DNA of 64,000 bases from an uncultured Marvinbryantia sp. (lineage in GTDB: Bacteria > Bacillota > Clostridia > Lachnospirales > Lachnospiraceae): positions 1 through 64,000 of the forward strand of contig CALDMO010000043.1 of assembly GCA_937915375.1 (NCBI GenBank). The letters run 5' to 3'. Made by a program: the position numbers and the translations under genes. The notes beneath the pieces were generated by a model. It saw nothing but the letters and a program-made list of their open reading frames with translations. It did not search any database and had not been told where the DNA came from. This document shows positions 1 to 8,155 of this stretch, in pieces. Each line of letters opens with the position of its first letter. Position 1 is the stretch's first letter.

Positions 1-2
1 AA

Positions 3-71
3 AAGGGTGCTCTGAATTTCTGGAAAGCATGCACTATTGCATTGGAATACTCATTATGGAATGATTTTTAG
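3..71 (+). CDS. Possible 3' end of an upstream gene (partial)
   Basis: A frame open from the left edge ends with TAG at 69-71, giving about 22 residues that finish LEYSLWNDF. A second frame is open to TGA at 62-64, so the coding frame cannot be decided from so short a stretch. The hairpin at 106-148 would fit as the terminator of such a gene. I do not recognise a family; it may be noncoding. Confidence 0.25.
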   Translation, partial: KGALNFWKACTIALEYSLWNDF

Positions 72-105
72 GGCAACACAATCCGTCGAATTATTTTGCA
101 CTTAC

Positions 106-148
106 AAAATATCCATCTAGGGAAATATTTTTCTAAATGGATATTTTT
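106..148 (+). terminator. Hairpin, probable terminator, inside a longer inverted repeat
   Basis: AAAATATCCAT (106-116) pairs perfectly with ATGGATATTTT (137-147) around a 20-base loop and the 3' arm runs into T residues. An outer inverted pair, GGGCAAC (71-77) and GTTGCCC (154-160), encloses it. The simplest reading is a terminator isolating the methylase operon from upstream genes. The AT-rich stem is weak and the outer arms are not explained by termination. Confidence 0.45.
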
Positions 149-181
149 ATGCGGTTGCCCTGGATTATGTGCAAAGAGTGC

Positions 182-210
182 TTGAAATATAATATGATAC
201 CGTTTATCAT
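182..210 (+). promoter_or_regulatory. Sigma-A type promoter of the methylase/ATPase/HNH operon
   Basis: TTGAAA (182-187), a 17-base spacer and TATCAT (205-210) make a good vegetative promoter, with a start site expected near 217. It lies after the 106-148 hairpin and about 70 bases before the first gene, so the cassette can be transcribed as its own unit. Confidence 0.5.
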
Positions 211-284
211 AGAAGATAAATCCTGCTTGAAAGAATGGAAGAACGAAAAGAGAAGTACTGTTTTACATGGAAGGAGTGGCAGAA

Positions 285-1769
285 TTGGATGAATTGTTTG
301 TGAGCAGAGAACAGAGAGAAGAATATAAGAAGCAGATTTTGCAGGAATTTAAAAGTGTGATTAATTTTTACCGGTTGGAATCCTCTGGAGATTTGCTGGA
401 GCTGTTTCATACATTGGGTTATTTGCTGATCGGCGGGATGATTGACGGCAGGAATATTTGGGATTTGCTGCGTTCGGGCAGGAGCGCTTATTTACCGGCT
501 GACGAATGGATAAAGGAAGGGCGGCGTTTCAGTCGAGAAGATTATGAGCTTTGGCAGCAGATTCTGGAAGAAAATGAAATATTGAGACGGACAGTACAGG
601 AGATTGGTTGCTATGAGGTACCGGGCGGAATGCCGGATTCCGTCTGGAGACAGATTTTTCTTGTACTGCGGAATCTTTTGGAAAAATATCAGGAAATTTC
701 TGATCCGGATTTTCTCTATGAGGTGATTCGGGAGATGTTTGATCTGTGCGTAAATGCGAAGAGTGAACTGAGCCGCTATGCGCTTCCGGATCCGATTGTT
801 TTTCAGATGGCAAAGCTGATACGGAATGAACAGGCGGACAATATCACAGAGAAAAACGGCCGTGTGCTCGATCCGCAGTATGGTTCCGGGAGTATGCTGC
901 TGGCAGCGGGAATTTATCTGGATGAGGTGTGCTTATGCGGCTATGAGCAAAATGAGCGGCTGCGTATGGCGGCAAAGATATTAAGCGTGTTGGCAAGGCG
1001 CCCGATCGAGATGTACGAGGGCGATTTCCTTCAGGATCGGGAACTCGGAACGTTTGAGGTTGTGTTTGCGAATCCGCCGTTTGACAATGAAAAGGTGCCG
1101 GAATATGTGCGGGACTGGTTTTTGCCGAGTGAGCTCGGACGGGTGAGCGGACGTCATAATCTGTTTCTGGTGCGAAGCCTGCAGGCGCTTGCAGAAAACG
1201 GACATGCAGTGATCGTAGTGCCGGACAGCTTTTTGTTTTCCTCGAAGATAGAAACGATGCAGGTGCGTAAATGGATGCTGCAGCAGTATTGTGTGGAAGG
1301 GGTTATTTCACTTCCGCCGAAAACGTTTTATCCAAACACGATGACAAGAGCCAGTATTCTTATCATTTCTAAGCCGTTTATGCGGGTGGGTTGGATCAAT
1401 GGTGGGACGCCTTTCCTGTTCTTTTATCAGCTGAATGTAGATGCGGACAGCGAACAGATGGATCAGGAGCTTTCCGGTATCTGGAACCAGCGAGAATACT
1501 ATTTTGAGCAGTGGAAACAGCAGACCTTTTACCGGAATCTTGCCAATATCCCGATGCCGGAGGAGTGGGAGCATTCAGAGCTCTGGTTTGCCGATCCGGA
1601 AACGGTAGAGCAGGAAAGATGGAATATGCAGCCAAAACATTATCAGCCGACAGAACGGGCAGAATTTCAGGCGGAAAATCCGCAGATTTTACTGCAGAAA
1701 CTGATGCAGGAACAGGAAGAATTGTTGGGGGAGATGCAGCGGCTTGCCGGGGAGGTTGGACGCTTATGA
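285..1769 (+). CDS. Type I-like N6-adenine DNA methyltransferase (HsdM family)
   Basis: Predicted to methylate adenine in DNA at a site chosen by the S subunit encoded next. About 170 helical N-terminal residues precede a class-gamma methylase fold with SAM motif DPQYGSG (about residues 196-202) and catalytic NPPF (about 263-266). Total length, 494 residues, is normal for HsdM. The frame is open from ATG 267, but the only good ribosome site, AAGGAG at 270-275, lies inside that stretch and points to TTG 285 nine bases on; 267 remains an alternative. The stop overlaps the next start as ATGA. No HsdR restriction subunit is present; an ATPase and an HNH protein follow instead. Confidence 0.85.
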   Translation: MDELFVSREQREEYKKQILQEFKSVINFYRLESSGDLLELFHTLGYLLIGGMIDGRNIWDLLRSGRSAYLPADEWIKEGRRFSREDYELWQQILEENEILRRTVQEIGCYEVPGGMPDSVWRQIFLVLRNLLEKYQEISDPDFLYEVIREMFDLCVNAKSELSRYALPDPIVFQMAKLIRNEQADNITEKNGRVLDPQYGSGSMLLAAGIYLDEVCLCGYEQNERLRMAAKILSVLARRPIEMYEGDFLQDRELGTFEVVFANPPFDNEKVPEYVRDWFLPSELGRVSGRHNLFLVRSLQALAENGHAVIVVPDSFLFSSKIETMQVRKWMLQQYCVEGVISLPPKTFYPNTMTRASILIISKPFMRVGWINGGTPFLFFYQLNVDADSEQMDQELSGIWNQREYYFEQWKQQTFYRNLANIPMPEEWEHSELWFADPETVEQERWNMQPKHYQPTERAEFQAENPQILLQKLMQEQEELLGEMQRLAGEVGRL

Positions 1770-3277
1770 CAAACTGGCAGAGAAATGCGTTGAAGGAAGT
1801 TGTCTTGTTTTGGAGAAAGGGAGCTACCCCGAAACATTCGGAAGAAGGCTATTTCTGTGAAAAAGGCGGCATTCCGTTTGTGCGGGTCAGCGATCTGAAT
1901 GAGCCGGTGATTTTTGATGCGGAGCAGCATCTGACGCCGGAGGGAGAAGAGATGGCGGGACGCGCTGTGCCGAAAAATGCGGTTCTTTTGTCTGTTTCCG
2001 GTACAATCGGCAAAACTGCGGTTGCCGGTGTGGAACTGGCAGTAAATCAGGCGGTGCAGGCGATGGTGTTTGACGAAGAACGGGTGCTGCCGGAATATGC
2101 ATATTATTATTTTCAATTTATTCGGGAACAGCTGCTGGAAACGGCAAATACAGTGACGATTCCCAATTTGACAAAAGCACAGCTGGAAAATATCGTGATT
2201 TTTTATCCGAATATCAAAGAACAGAGGCGGATCATTGAACTGTTAAGACGCGCGCAGGATATTGTGGAGAGACAGAAGCATACCGGCGGTGCGTTAAATC
2301 AGATCCTGTATCATGCGATGCAGGAAAAATGGAAAAATGCTTGGAGAGAGCTGCCGCGTATTTCTTTAAGAGAAGCGGTAACGGAACCGATTCGGGCAGG
2401 TTCGCTGGACGAAAAACGTGATTCTTTACGTGCGGGAGATCTGCTGCTGCGCCGTTATCGTACGGAGGAAGGAGAATCGGTTTTGCTGGCGCAAGAAGAT
2501 ACTCCGGAAACGGAATGGGGGGCGGGCACTTTTCGCGTGCGAGTCAGAGCAGAAAACGTACGGCCGGAATTTTTGCTTTTCTGGCTGCGTCACAGCTTTC
2601 AGTATTTGGAAAATGATCCGTATGCGGATAAAAGCATGCTGGATGCAGTAAGTGCGGGAGCGGTTCAAATCCCGTTGGTGCCGATAAAGGAGCAGGATAA
2701 ATTTGCGGCAATTGTCAGCAGAGTTCTTCGGATGCAGCAAAAAATCCGAAAAATGGAACAGACAGCGCAGGAATATTATCGTTCGATGCTGGCCTATGCT
2801 TTTTCGGCGCGCCTGACAGAGACGTTTCGCCTGGAAAACGAGCTGGAAGATCCGGAGCGTTCCTTTTTTGATGATACTTACCGTATCCGATATGAAGGAG
2901 AGAAAGCGGAAAAAATCGGATGGCAGGAACTTTTAGGCGAAAGCCAGCGGGAGCTGCTTTGGCATTTATCGGATTTTCAGCGGGAAATTTTGCGTATTTA
3001 CGGGGAATCAAAAGAAGCGCTGCCGATCCATGTGATGTTTAAGCGAGTGCGGATGGAAAACGGCAGGCGGTTTCGCAGCCGTTCTATTCAGGATGCGATT
3101 GCCGCGGTGAAAATATTGGACGGCCTGGGATTTCTGACGCGCGCAGTTTCGGAGAAAATTATTATAGACAACACGGAAATGACAGGAGCGGATAATCGGG
3201 TGCTTACCATTGGAAGGTATGAATTTGTCCGAAGAACAGGAGGGAAGACGAGTGAAGCTGGAGTATTTGGCAATTGA
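1766..3277 (+). CDS. Type I restriction-modification specificity subunit (HsdS-like)
   Basis: Would carry the target-recognition domains that tell the upstream methylase where to modify. The first half has the classic S-subunit pattern: IPFVRVSDL, then VSGTIGKTAV and NQAVQAMV, then a helical spacer after YPNIKEQRRI. A second, more diverged half has RAGDLLLRR, VPIKEQDKF and another helical stretch; a roughly 100-residue charged C-terminal extension of winged-helix character follows. ATG 1766 overlaps the methylase stop by four bases and has GGGGAGG upstream. The product is 503 residues, long for HsdS. Its last 26 bases overlap the ATPase start, so the two are translationally coupled. Confidence 0.8.
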   Translation: MTNWQRNALKEVVLFWRKGATPKHSEEGYFCEKGGIPFVRVSDLNEPVIFDAEQHLTPEGEEMAGRAVPKNAVLLSVSGTIGKTAVAGVELAVNQAVQAMVFDEERVLPEYAYYYFQFIREQLLETANTVTIPNLTKAQLENIVIFYPNIKEQRRIIELLRRAQDIVERQKHTGGALNQILYHAMQEKWKNAWRELPRISLREAVTEPIRAGSLDEKRDSLRAGDLLLRRYRTEEGESVLLAQEDTPETEWGAGTFRVRVRAENVRPEFLLFWLRHSFQYLENDPYADKSMLDAVSAGAVQIPLVPIKEQDKFAAIVSRVLRMQQKIRKMEQTAQEYYRSMLAYAFSARLTETFRLENELEDPERSFFDDTYRIRYEGEKAEKIGWQELLGESQRELLWHLSDFQREILRIYGESKEALPIHVMFKRVRMENGRRFRSRSIQDAIAAVKILDGLGFLTRAVSEKIIIDNTEMTGADNRVLTIGRYEFVRRTGGKTSEAGVFGN

Positions 3278-4814
3278 CGGTTACAAGAGTTTGAAAAATT
3301 TGGAGATCCATTTTCAGAAACAGTCTTCCACGACAGCGATTGATTTTTTGATCGGCAGAAATGGGTCCGGAAAGTCCAGTGTGCTTGAGGCGGTCGGTCT
3401 GATCTTTACGCGGATTATGCAAAATGAAACGCCTGGGTTTGAGTTTGATTTAAAATACCGGATATCTGACGGCACGCAGATTCATGTATGCCCGCAGCCG
3501 GAGCCGCGCAAACGAGAAGTATACCGGCAAAAGCTGTTTGTACGTATCAGAAAAGACGGTCAGGAAAATATCGCAGATCGGATTCCGAACGAATACCTGC
3601 CGGATCGTATCGTTTCTTATTGTTCCGGCGCTAATTCTTCCATGGAGGAGATCCTTGTGCAGTCGCCGCGGGAAGCGCTGATCTGTGATCTTTATGATCA
3701 GATGAAACTGGGCGGAGAGGCGGATGCAGAGCAGATCCGCGAAATTCGGAACGATTATGAAGGGCTTGACAATCACCCGCGGGTACTTTCCCTTGATGCG
3801 GCGACAGCCAAGATTGTTTTGCCGGTATTGTTTGCCATACTGCCGTTTGAAAAGCAGGGACTGAGCCGGGAATTGAAAAAATACGGAAGACTGCGGAGAA
3901 TGCTGACCAGACGACTGAATGTGGATCTTGTACCGGTGGCGTTTTCTTTTTGCGTGCGGGATGATTTACTGGAACAGATGGCAGAGATTCCGCAGATTGG
4001 AATTTTGCGGGAGCTTTTGTCGGGAAACGGACAGAAGAAGGCAGCCTGTGCGGATGATATCAGCAGCGGGATTCAGGCGGAGCGCATGGCAGAGGACGGA
4101 AGTCCGGCTGCGGCGACGAAAGCGGTTTTTTTATACCGGACAGTCCAAAATGAAAAGGACGGCTGGTATCATCCGGGGCTGCAGGAGTTTTTTGCCGGAA
4201 ATCCATTTACATTCATTTCGGTTCTCTTGACAGCATATCGCATGAGAGTCATCAGCGAAATTCATTTTACTTACCGTGACGGGAAAAAGCCGGGACTTTT
4301 TGAGATGGATGCGTTGAGTGATGGGGAATTGATGTGGCTGGCCCGGATGGGACTGGTGCTGTTGGCGCAGAATTACTGCGGAGAAAATACGCTGTTTTTA
4401 TATGACGAGCCGGATGTCCATTTTAATGACGACTGGAATCGCAGCTTTATTAAGCTGCTTTATCAGCTGGGAGAGAAAAAACATCATCAGTTTCTGGTGG
4501 CGACACATTCGACGTTGATTTTAACCGATGCATTTTATGAACAGCTGCATTTGTTTACTCATGACGCGCGAAAGGGCGCTGCCGCAGTAAGTGAAATTGA
4601 AATTTCCACGTTCGCGGCGCAAAGGGACGAAATTTCCCGGCAGATTTTTAAAACAGAGACAATCGGGGCATATGCCGAAAGTGAGGTACAGAGGATGATG
4701 GGGAAAAAGAATCCGCGAAAATTGATTGCGGATATTGAAAAACTCGGACCGGGCTACCGGCGTTTTCGAATGTACGAGCAGCTTTATGAGCTTCTGGATG
4801 AAAAGCTGGAATGA
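3252..4814 (+). CDS. SMC/ABC-type ATPase, Septu PtuA-like, linked to a modification pair
   Basis: An ATPase likely to power or license the adjacent HNH nuclease. Walker A GRNGSGKSS is at residues 35-43, an ABC-like signature LSDGE near 355, Walker B LFLYDEPD around D385-E386, and the H-switch VATHS at 416-420. The order and the absence of a transporter domain fit the OLD/PtuA/RecF-like group. GTG 3252 is chosen because AGGAGGG ends seven bases before it and the protein then begins directly with the first beta strand (VKLEYLAIDGYKSL); the longer frame from 3210 has no good ribosome site. The stop is ten bases before the HNH gene. PtuA-like is inferred from architecture and partner; no alignment was made. 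Confidence 0.75.
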   Translation: MKLEYLAIDGYKSLKNLEIHFQKQSSTTAIDFLIGRNGSGKSSVLEAVGLIFTRIMQNETPGFEFDLKYRISDGTQIHVCPQPEPRKREVYRQKLFVRIRKDGQENIADRIPNEYLPDRIVSYCSGANSSMEEILVQSPREALICDLYDQMKLGGEADAEQIREIRNDYEGLDNHPRVLSLDAATAKIVLPVLFAILPFEKQGLSRELKKYGRLRRMLTRRLNVDLVPVAFSFCVRDDLLEQMAEIPQIGILRELLSGNGQKKAACADDISSGIQAERMAEDGSPAAATKAVFLYRTVQNEKDGWYHPGLQEFFAGNPFTFISVLLTAYRMRVISEIHFTYRDGKKPGLFEMDALSDGELMWLARMGLVLLAQNYCGENTLFLYDEPDVHFNDDWNRSFIKLLYQLGEKKHHQFLVATHSTLILTDAFYEQLHLFTHDARKGAAAVSEIEISTFAAQRDEISRQIFKTETIGAYAESEVQRMMGKKNPRKLIADIEKLGPGYRRFRMYEQLYELLDEKLE

Positions 4815-4824
4815 GGTGTGCGCG

Positions 4825-5913
4825 ATGTTTTGGAAAATGGAGAAATACGGTCATGAAAATGATCTGAACTGCATCAATGCGTATCTGCTGTCGTTTTTTG
4901 CCTTTGCAGCGGGGACAGCAAGTATGGAGTTTGACCGTGGGGAATGGATGGACTTCGCGGGTCCGGATGGGAAATGGCTCTATACGCTTTATAAAAAGGA
5001 TACGGTAAACGGAACGGCTATGAGACAGTCCATTCGGGACTTATTTGCGCTTTCACAAGGGGAACGCAGTAAAGTATACGAGGCGATTGCGCATGATATG
5101 AAATTTGCGGACAACAGGACCGTGCCGTTTGAGTTTTATAGTATTGAGCCGCATCTGGATAAAAGTCAGAGTAAACTGATCAAGCATTTTTATCTGTATT
5201 TTTATGAGGTCGTGCTGTGCAGTACGCAGTTTCGGCTTAGTGGATTGAGTGGAAAGAAGTTTGACCGCAAGGAATTTGTAAGACAGTATTTTGATAAGGG
5301 AAATCCAAAATTGAAGAGGTTTTGTCCAGTCTGCCTGCAGCCGGTTACAGATGCCGGACGGGAGAATGATGTGGAGCATTATTTTGGAAAGGCTTTTGTG
5401 CCGTGTCTGGCGCTGCATTCGTACAATTTGTATTTTGTCTGTAAAGCATGCAATCAGGAATATAAAAAGGGAAAAAATGCGCTGAAAGGCGGCGCGGATA
5501 TTCGCAGGATATTTTTGCCGTACATAGATACGCTGAAAGAGAAAACAAAATTGGAGTTTTACCATCAGGAAAAAGAGGATGGCGTGCGGATCTGCCCTGC
5601 GGATGCGGCGGAACCTTATATTTCGGAAAAAATAGAAGCTTTTGACTATTTATTTGAACTGGAGGAGCGGTGGTCAGGGATGCTGGAAACGTATTATCAT
5701 TCGCTTCGGACCGGCTATGAGGCTGCACATATAGACACGTTTGCAGATTTAAAGGGAATGATGCAGACAGATCTGGTCAGGGCGAAAGCGAGAGGGAATG
5801 ATAATCCGCAGCAGTATCTGGAGACGAAGTATCAGGAATGGATCAGTGAAAAGCAGTTGAAAGCGTTTTATTCGGAGCTGAAGCAGCGCGGACGTAAGGC
5901 GGAGATACTTTGA
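4825..5913 (+). CDS. HNH endonuclease, Septu PtuB-like candidate effector
   Basis: Probable DNA-cutting effector of the cassette. Visible HNH elements are a CPVC zinc knuckle (C167, C170), the EH pair in DVEHYF (E184, H185), N201, a second knuckle CKACN (C206, C209) and K217. About 160 N-terminal residues of unknown fold precede the nuclease and about 140 helical residues follow, so at 362 residues it is larger than simple HNH proteins. ATG 4825 is preceded by GAGGTG overlapping the ATPase stop; ATG 4837 is an alternative. ATPase plus HNH is the Septu gene order; the methylase and S subunit in front are what make this locus different. Confidence 0.7.
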   Translation: MFWKMEKYGHENDLNCINAYLLSFFAFAAGTASMEFDRGEWMDFAGPDGKWLYTLYKKDTVNGTAMRQSIRDLFALSQGERSKVYEAIAHDMKFADNRTVPFEFYSIEPHLDKSQSKLIKHFYLYFYEVVLCSTQFRLSGLSGKKFDRKEFVRQYFDKGNPKLKRFCPVCLQPVTDAGRENDVEHYFGKAFVPCLALHSYNLYFVCKACNQEYKKGKNALKGGADIRRIFLPYIDTLKEKTKLEFYHQEKEDGVRICPADAAEPYISEKIEAFDYLFELEERWSGMLETYYHSLRTGYEAAHIDTFADLKGMMQTDLVRAKARGNDNPQQYLETKYQEWISEKQLKAFYSELKQRGRKAEIL

Positions 5914-5992
5914 GCGAAAGGTCTGGAATTTCAGTATACAGTAAAACGGCATCAGGGGTGTGGCTGGAAAGGAGATTTTTGTAGACCGCAAG

Positions 5993-6151
5993 ATGAAATC
6001 CATTACTAGATCGAGTGTAGAAATCGCTTTGAAAAAGGTGTATGAGTTAGGAAACGGCAGACTGCCGGCTATTGTCAGCGGCCCGAAAAAGCTGGGGGTT
6101 TTCGGGGCAAGTTATCTGTATCCGATTTATGTCGAGCTGGGGATTATTTAG
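5993..6151 (+). CDS. Small conserved-looking protein, 52 residues, unknown
   Basis: I do not recognise this protein. It begins MKSITRSSVEIALKKVYEL, an amphipathic helix, followed by a Gly/Pro-rich GPKKLGVFGASYLYP segment and a hydrophobic end. The composition looks like a real folded peptide. The start is unclear: AAAGGAG at 5968-5974 lies 18 bases before ATG 5993, too far, and no standard start codon sits at the right distance; the same frame is open from GTG 5960. It lies between the HNH gene and rnpB and may belong to the cassette or to the chromosomal backbone. Confidence 0.4.
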   Translation: MKSITRSSVEIALKKVYELGNGRLPAIVSGPKKLGVFGASYLYPIYVELGII

Positions 6152-6170
6152 CGTGAGCAGCAAAAACTAT

Positions 6171-6199
6171 TTGACAATCCTTCTTGTTTACACTAAGAT
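6171..6199 (+). promoter_or_regulatory. Promoter of rnpB
   Basis: Consensus TTGACA (6171-6176), a 17-base spacer and TAAGAT (6194-6199). The predicted start near 6206 coincides with the 5' strand of RNase P helix P1. Confidence 0.85.
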
Positions 6200-6205
6200 A
6201 AAGAA

Positions 6206-6554
6206 AGTGAGTAGAGTAAATGGTCGCGGCTGGCTGTCCGAAAGGTGCCAGGCGAGGAAAGTCCGGGCTTCACAGGGCAGGATGCCGGATAACGTCCGGT
6301 GGAGGCGACTCCAAGGATAGTGCAACAGAAATGTACCGCCTGAGAGAAATCTCGGGTAAGGGTGGAAGGGCAGTGTAAGAGACTACCGCCCGGCTGGTAA
6401 CAGCCGGGGCATATGTAAACCCCATCCGAAGCAAGACCGAATAAAAGCATATGGCGGCCCGTCAGCTTTAGGTAGGTTGCTTGAGTCCGGCGGCGACGCC
6501 GGATCTGGATAGATGACCATTCACGACATAACCCGGCTTACCGCTCTGCTCATT
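6206..6554 (+). ncRNA. rnpB: RNase P RNA, type A
   Basis: Catalytic RNA that matures tRNA 5' ends. Universally conserved stretches are present in order: GAGGAAAGTCCGGGCTTCAC (about 6253), AGTGCAACAGAAA (about 6319), CCCCATCCGAAGCAAGACC (about 6420) and GACATAACCCGGCTTACCGC near the 3' end. Helix P1 forms between GTGAGTAGAG (6207-6216) and CTCTGCTCAT (6544-6553). The layout is ancestral type A, not the Bacillus type B, as expected in Clostridia. It has its own promoter and is followed by a terminator. Confidence 0.97.
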
Positions 6555-6574
6555 ATAAAAATAGTATTGCTCAT

Positions 6575-6605
6575 ACTCCGGTGTCTTGTGGCTCCGGGGT
6601 TTTTT
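6575..6605 (+). terminator. rnpB terminator
   Basis: ACTCCGG pairs with CCGGGGT around a 12-base loop and is followed directly by a run of T. Confidence 0.8.
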
Positions 6606-6627
6606 ATAACAGAGACGGAAAACAAAA

Positions 6628-6667
6628 ACAGCAGCAGTCTGATGATTCAGACCTCTGCTGTTTTTTT
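6628..6667. terminator. Bidirectional terminator between rnpB and pyrI
   Basis: A long hairpin, ACAGCAGCAGTCTGA (6628-6642) with TCAGACCTCTGCTGT (6647-6661) and a TGAT loop, has T-runs on both sides. It can end convergent pyrBI transcripts and read-through from rnpB. Confidence 0.85.
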
Positions 6668-6685
6668 GTGCTGTCTGCAAGGGGT

Positions 6686-7108
6686 TTATCTGTATTTCTC
6701 TTCACAGTATTTGCATCTGTATACTTCTTTTTCTTCGTCAGTCAATACAAAAACGTGATCCAGCTCCTGCTCGATGGAAGTGATGCAGCGCGGGTTTTTG
6801 CATTTGATGACGTTGACGATCTTTTTTGGAAGCGTCAAAGCTTTTTTCTCAACAATGCGGCCGTCTTTGATAATATTGATGGTGATGTTGTGATCGATAA
6901 AGCCGAGGATATCAAGGTTGAGCATATCGATCGGGCATTCTACCTTGATAATATCTTTGCGTCCCATTTTGTTGCTGCAAGCATTTTTGATGATCGCGAC
7001 GGTACAATCCAGTTTGTCCAGCTGCAGATAATCGTAAATGGTCATACTTTTGCCGGCTTCGATGTGATCCAGTACAAATCCCTCGTTTAAAGCTCCAACG
7101 TTTAACAT
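6686..7108 (-). CDS. pyrI: Aspartate carbamoyltransferase regulatory subunit
   Basis: Regulatory chain that binds nucleotide effectors and joins PyrB trimers in pyrimidine synthesis. The 140-residue protein has the usual nucleotide-binding N-terminal domain (LNVGALNEGFVLDHI) and the C-terminal four-cysteine zinc site, CKNPRC plus CKYC. ATG 7108 is preferred over the upstream in-frame ATG at 7123 because GGAGGGA lies seven bases before it and family members start near this residue. It overlaps the 3' end of pyrB by seven bases, so both come from one mRNA. Presence of PyrI indicates an allosteric PyrB6I6-type enzyme. Confidence 0.95.
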   Translation of the reverse strand: MLNVGALNEGFVLDHIEAGKSMTIYDYLQLDKLDCTVAIIKNACSNKMGRKDIIKVECPIDMLNLDILGFIDHNITINIIKDGRIVEKKALTLPKKIVNVIKCKNPRCITSIEQELDHVFVLTDEEKEVYRCKYCEEKYR

Positions 7109-8028
7109 TCGGTATCCCTCCATTTCAGCAGTGTGAGAATCAGAGCCATGCGCACATATACGCCGTACTGTACCTGACGGAAGTATGCGGCGCGCGGATC
7201 GCTGTCAACCTCAACAGAAATTTCATTGACACGCGGAAGCGGATGAAGTACGAGCATATCCGGTCCGGCCAGTTCCATTTTCTTTTTGTCCAGGATGTAA
7301 AAATCTTTCATGCGGACATAGTCTTCCTCGTTGAAGAAACGTTCTTTCTGTACACGAGTCATGTACAGCAGATCCAGTTTCGGAAGCGCTTCCTCCAGAT
7401 GGATAACTTCTTCAAATTCAATATGGTTCTGTTTGAGTACGTCCTCGCGGATATAGCTTGGTATGCGCAGCTCTTCCGGGGAGATCAGCACAAACTTTAC
7501 ATTCGGATATCGGATCATCGCGTGGATCAGGGAATGTACGGTGCGGCCGAATTTCAGATCGCCGCAAAGTCCGATCGTCAGATTATCCAGACGGCCTTTT
7601 AAAGAGCGGATGGTTAAAAGGTCGGTCAGAGTCTGGGTAGGATGCTGATGTCCGCCGTCGCCGGCATTAATGAACGGGATAGAAGCGTTCATGGACGCCA
7701 CCAGCGGGGAACCTTCCTTTGGATGACGCATTGCACAGATGTCCGCGTAGCAGGAAATCATGCGGGCGGTATCAGCGACACTTTCTCCTTTTGCGGCGGA
7801 GCTGCTTGCGGCCGAAGAAAAACCAAGTACACTACCACCCAGATTTATCATTGCAGATTCAAAACTGAGTCGTGTTCGAGTACTTGGTTCATAGAAAATA
7901 GTTGCTAATTTTAATCCGTCACATTTGTGAGCATACGCTTCGGGGTGGGCTTCAATATCATTCGCCAGATTAAGAATTTCGTCCAGTTCCTCTACTGTGA
8001 GGTCAAGAGGGCTCATTAAATGTCTCAT
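7102..8028 (-). CDS. pyrB: Aspartate carbamoyltransferase catalytic subunit
   Basis: Condenses carbamoyl phosphate and aspartate, the first committed step of UMP synthesis. Carbamoyl-phosphate binding motif STRTRLSFE, the HPTQ segment and the aspartate loop HPLPRVNEI are all present; 308 residues is standard. Three in-frame Met codons lie at the start. AAAAAAGGAG abuts ATG 8037 but is nine bases from ATG 8028, so 8028 (MRHLMSPLDL) is chosen and matches relatives. No other pyr genes lie in the window. Confidence 0.96.
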   Translation of the reverse strand: MRHLMSPLDLTVEELDEILNLANDIEAHPEAYAHKCDGLKLATIFYEPSTRTRLSFESAMINLGGSVLGFSSAASSSAAKGESVADTARMISCYADICAMRHPKEGSPLVASMNASIPFINAGDGGHQHPTQTLTDLLTIRSLKGRLDNLTIGLCGDLKFGRTVHSLIHAMIRYPNVKFVLISPEELRIPSYIREDVLKQNHIEFEEVIHLEEALPKLDLLYMTRVQKERFFNEEDYVRMKDFYILDKKKMELAGPDMLVLHPLPRVNEISVEVDSDPRAAYFRQVQYGVYVRMALILTLLKWRDTEC

Positions 8029-8094
8029 CTTTTCCATCTCCTTTTTTCTTGCGTTGTTTTTGGTATCTCATTTGTCGGATACATATTCTCAAAG

Positions 8095-8123
8095 AGTATA
8101 CACTATATTGGGAATAAAGGAAA
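8095..8123 (-). promoter_or_regulatory. Likely pyrBI promoter
   Basis: On the minus strand TATACT (8095-8100) is preceded at 17 bases by a weak TTTCCT (8118-8123). The leader of about 60 bases shows no terminator/antiterminator pair, so no attenuation is evident. Confidence 0.4.
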
Positions 8124-8155
8124 GAGGGAAAATTAAAATTTTTGGTTCGGCCGTA

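Noticed and set aside
1..5913. HsdR-type restriction motor in the methylase cassette
   Set aside because: No DEAD-box helicase or PD-(D/E)XK sequence is found in any frame; the only effectors visible are the ATPase and HNH proteins.
8038..8155. Attenuator or PyrR-type antiterminator in the pyrB leader
   Set aside because: The leader is about 60 bases and shows no terminator hairpin with a T-run on the minus strand.
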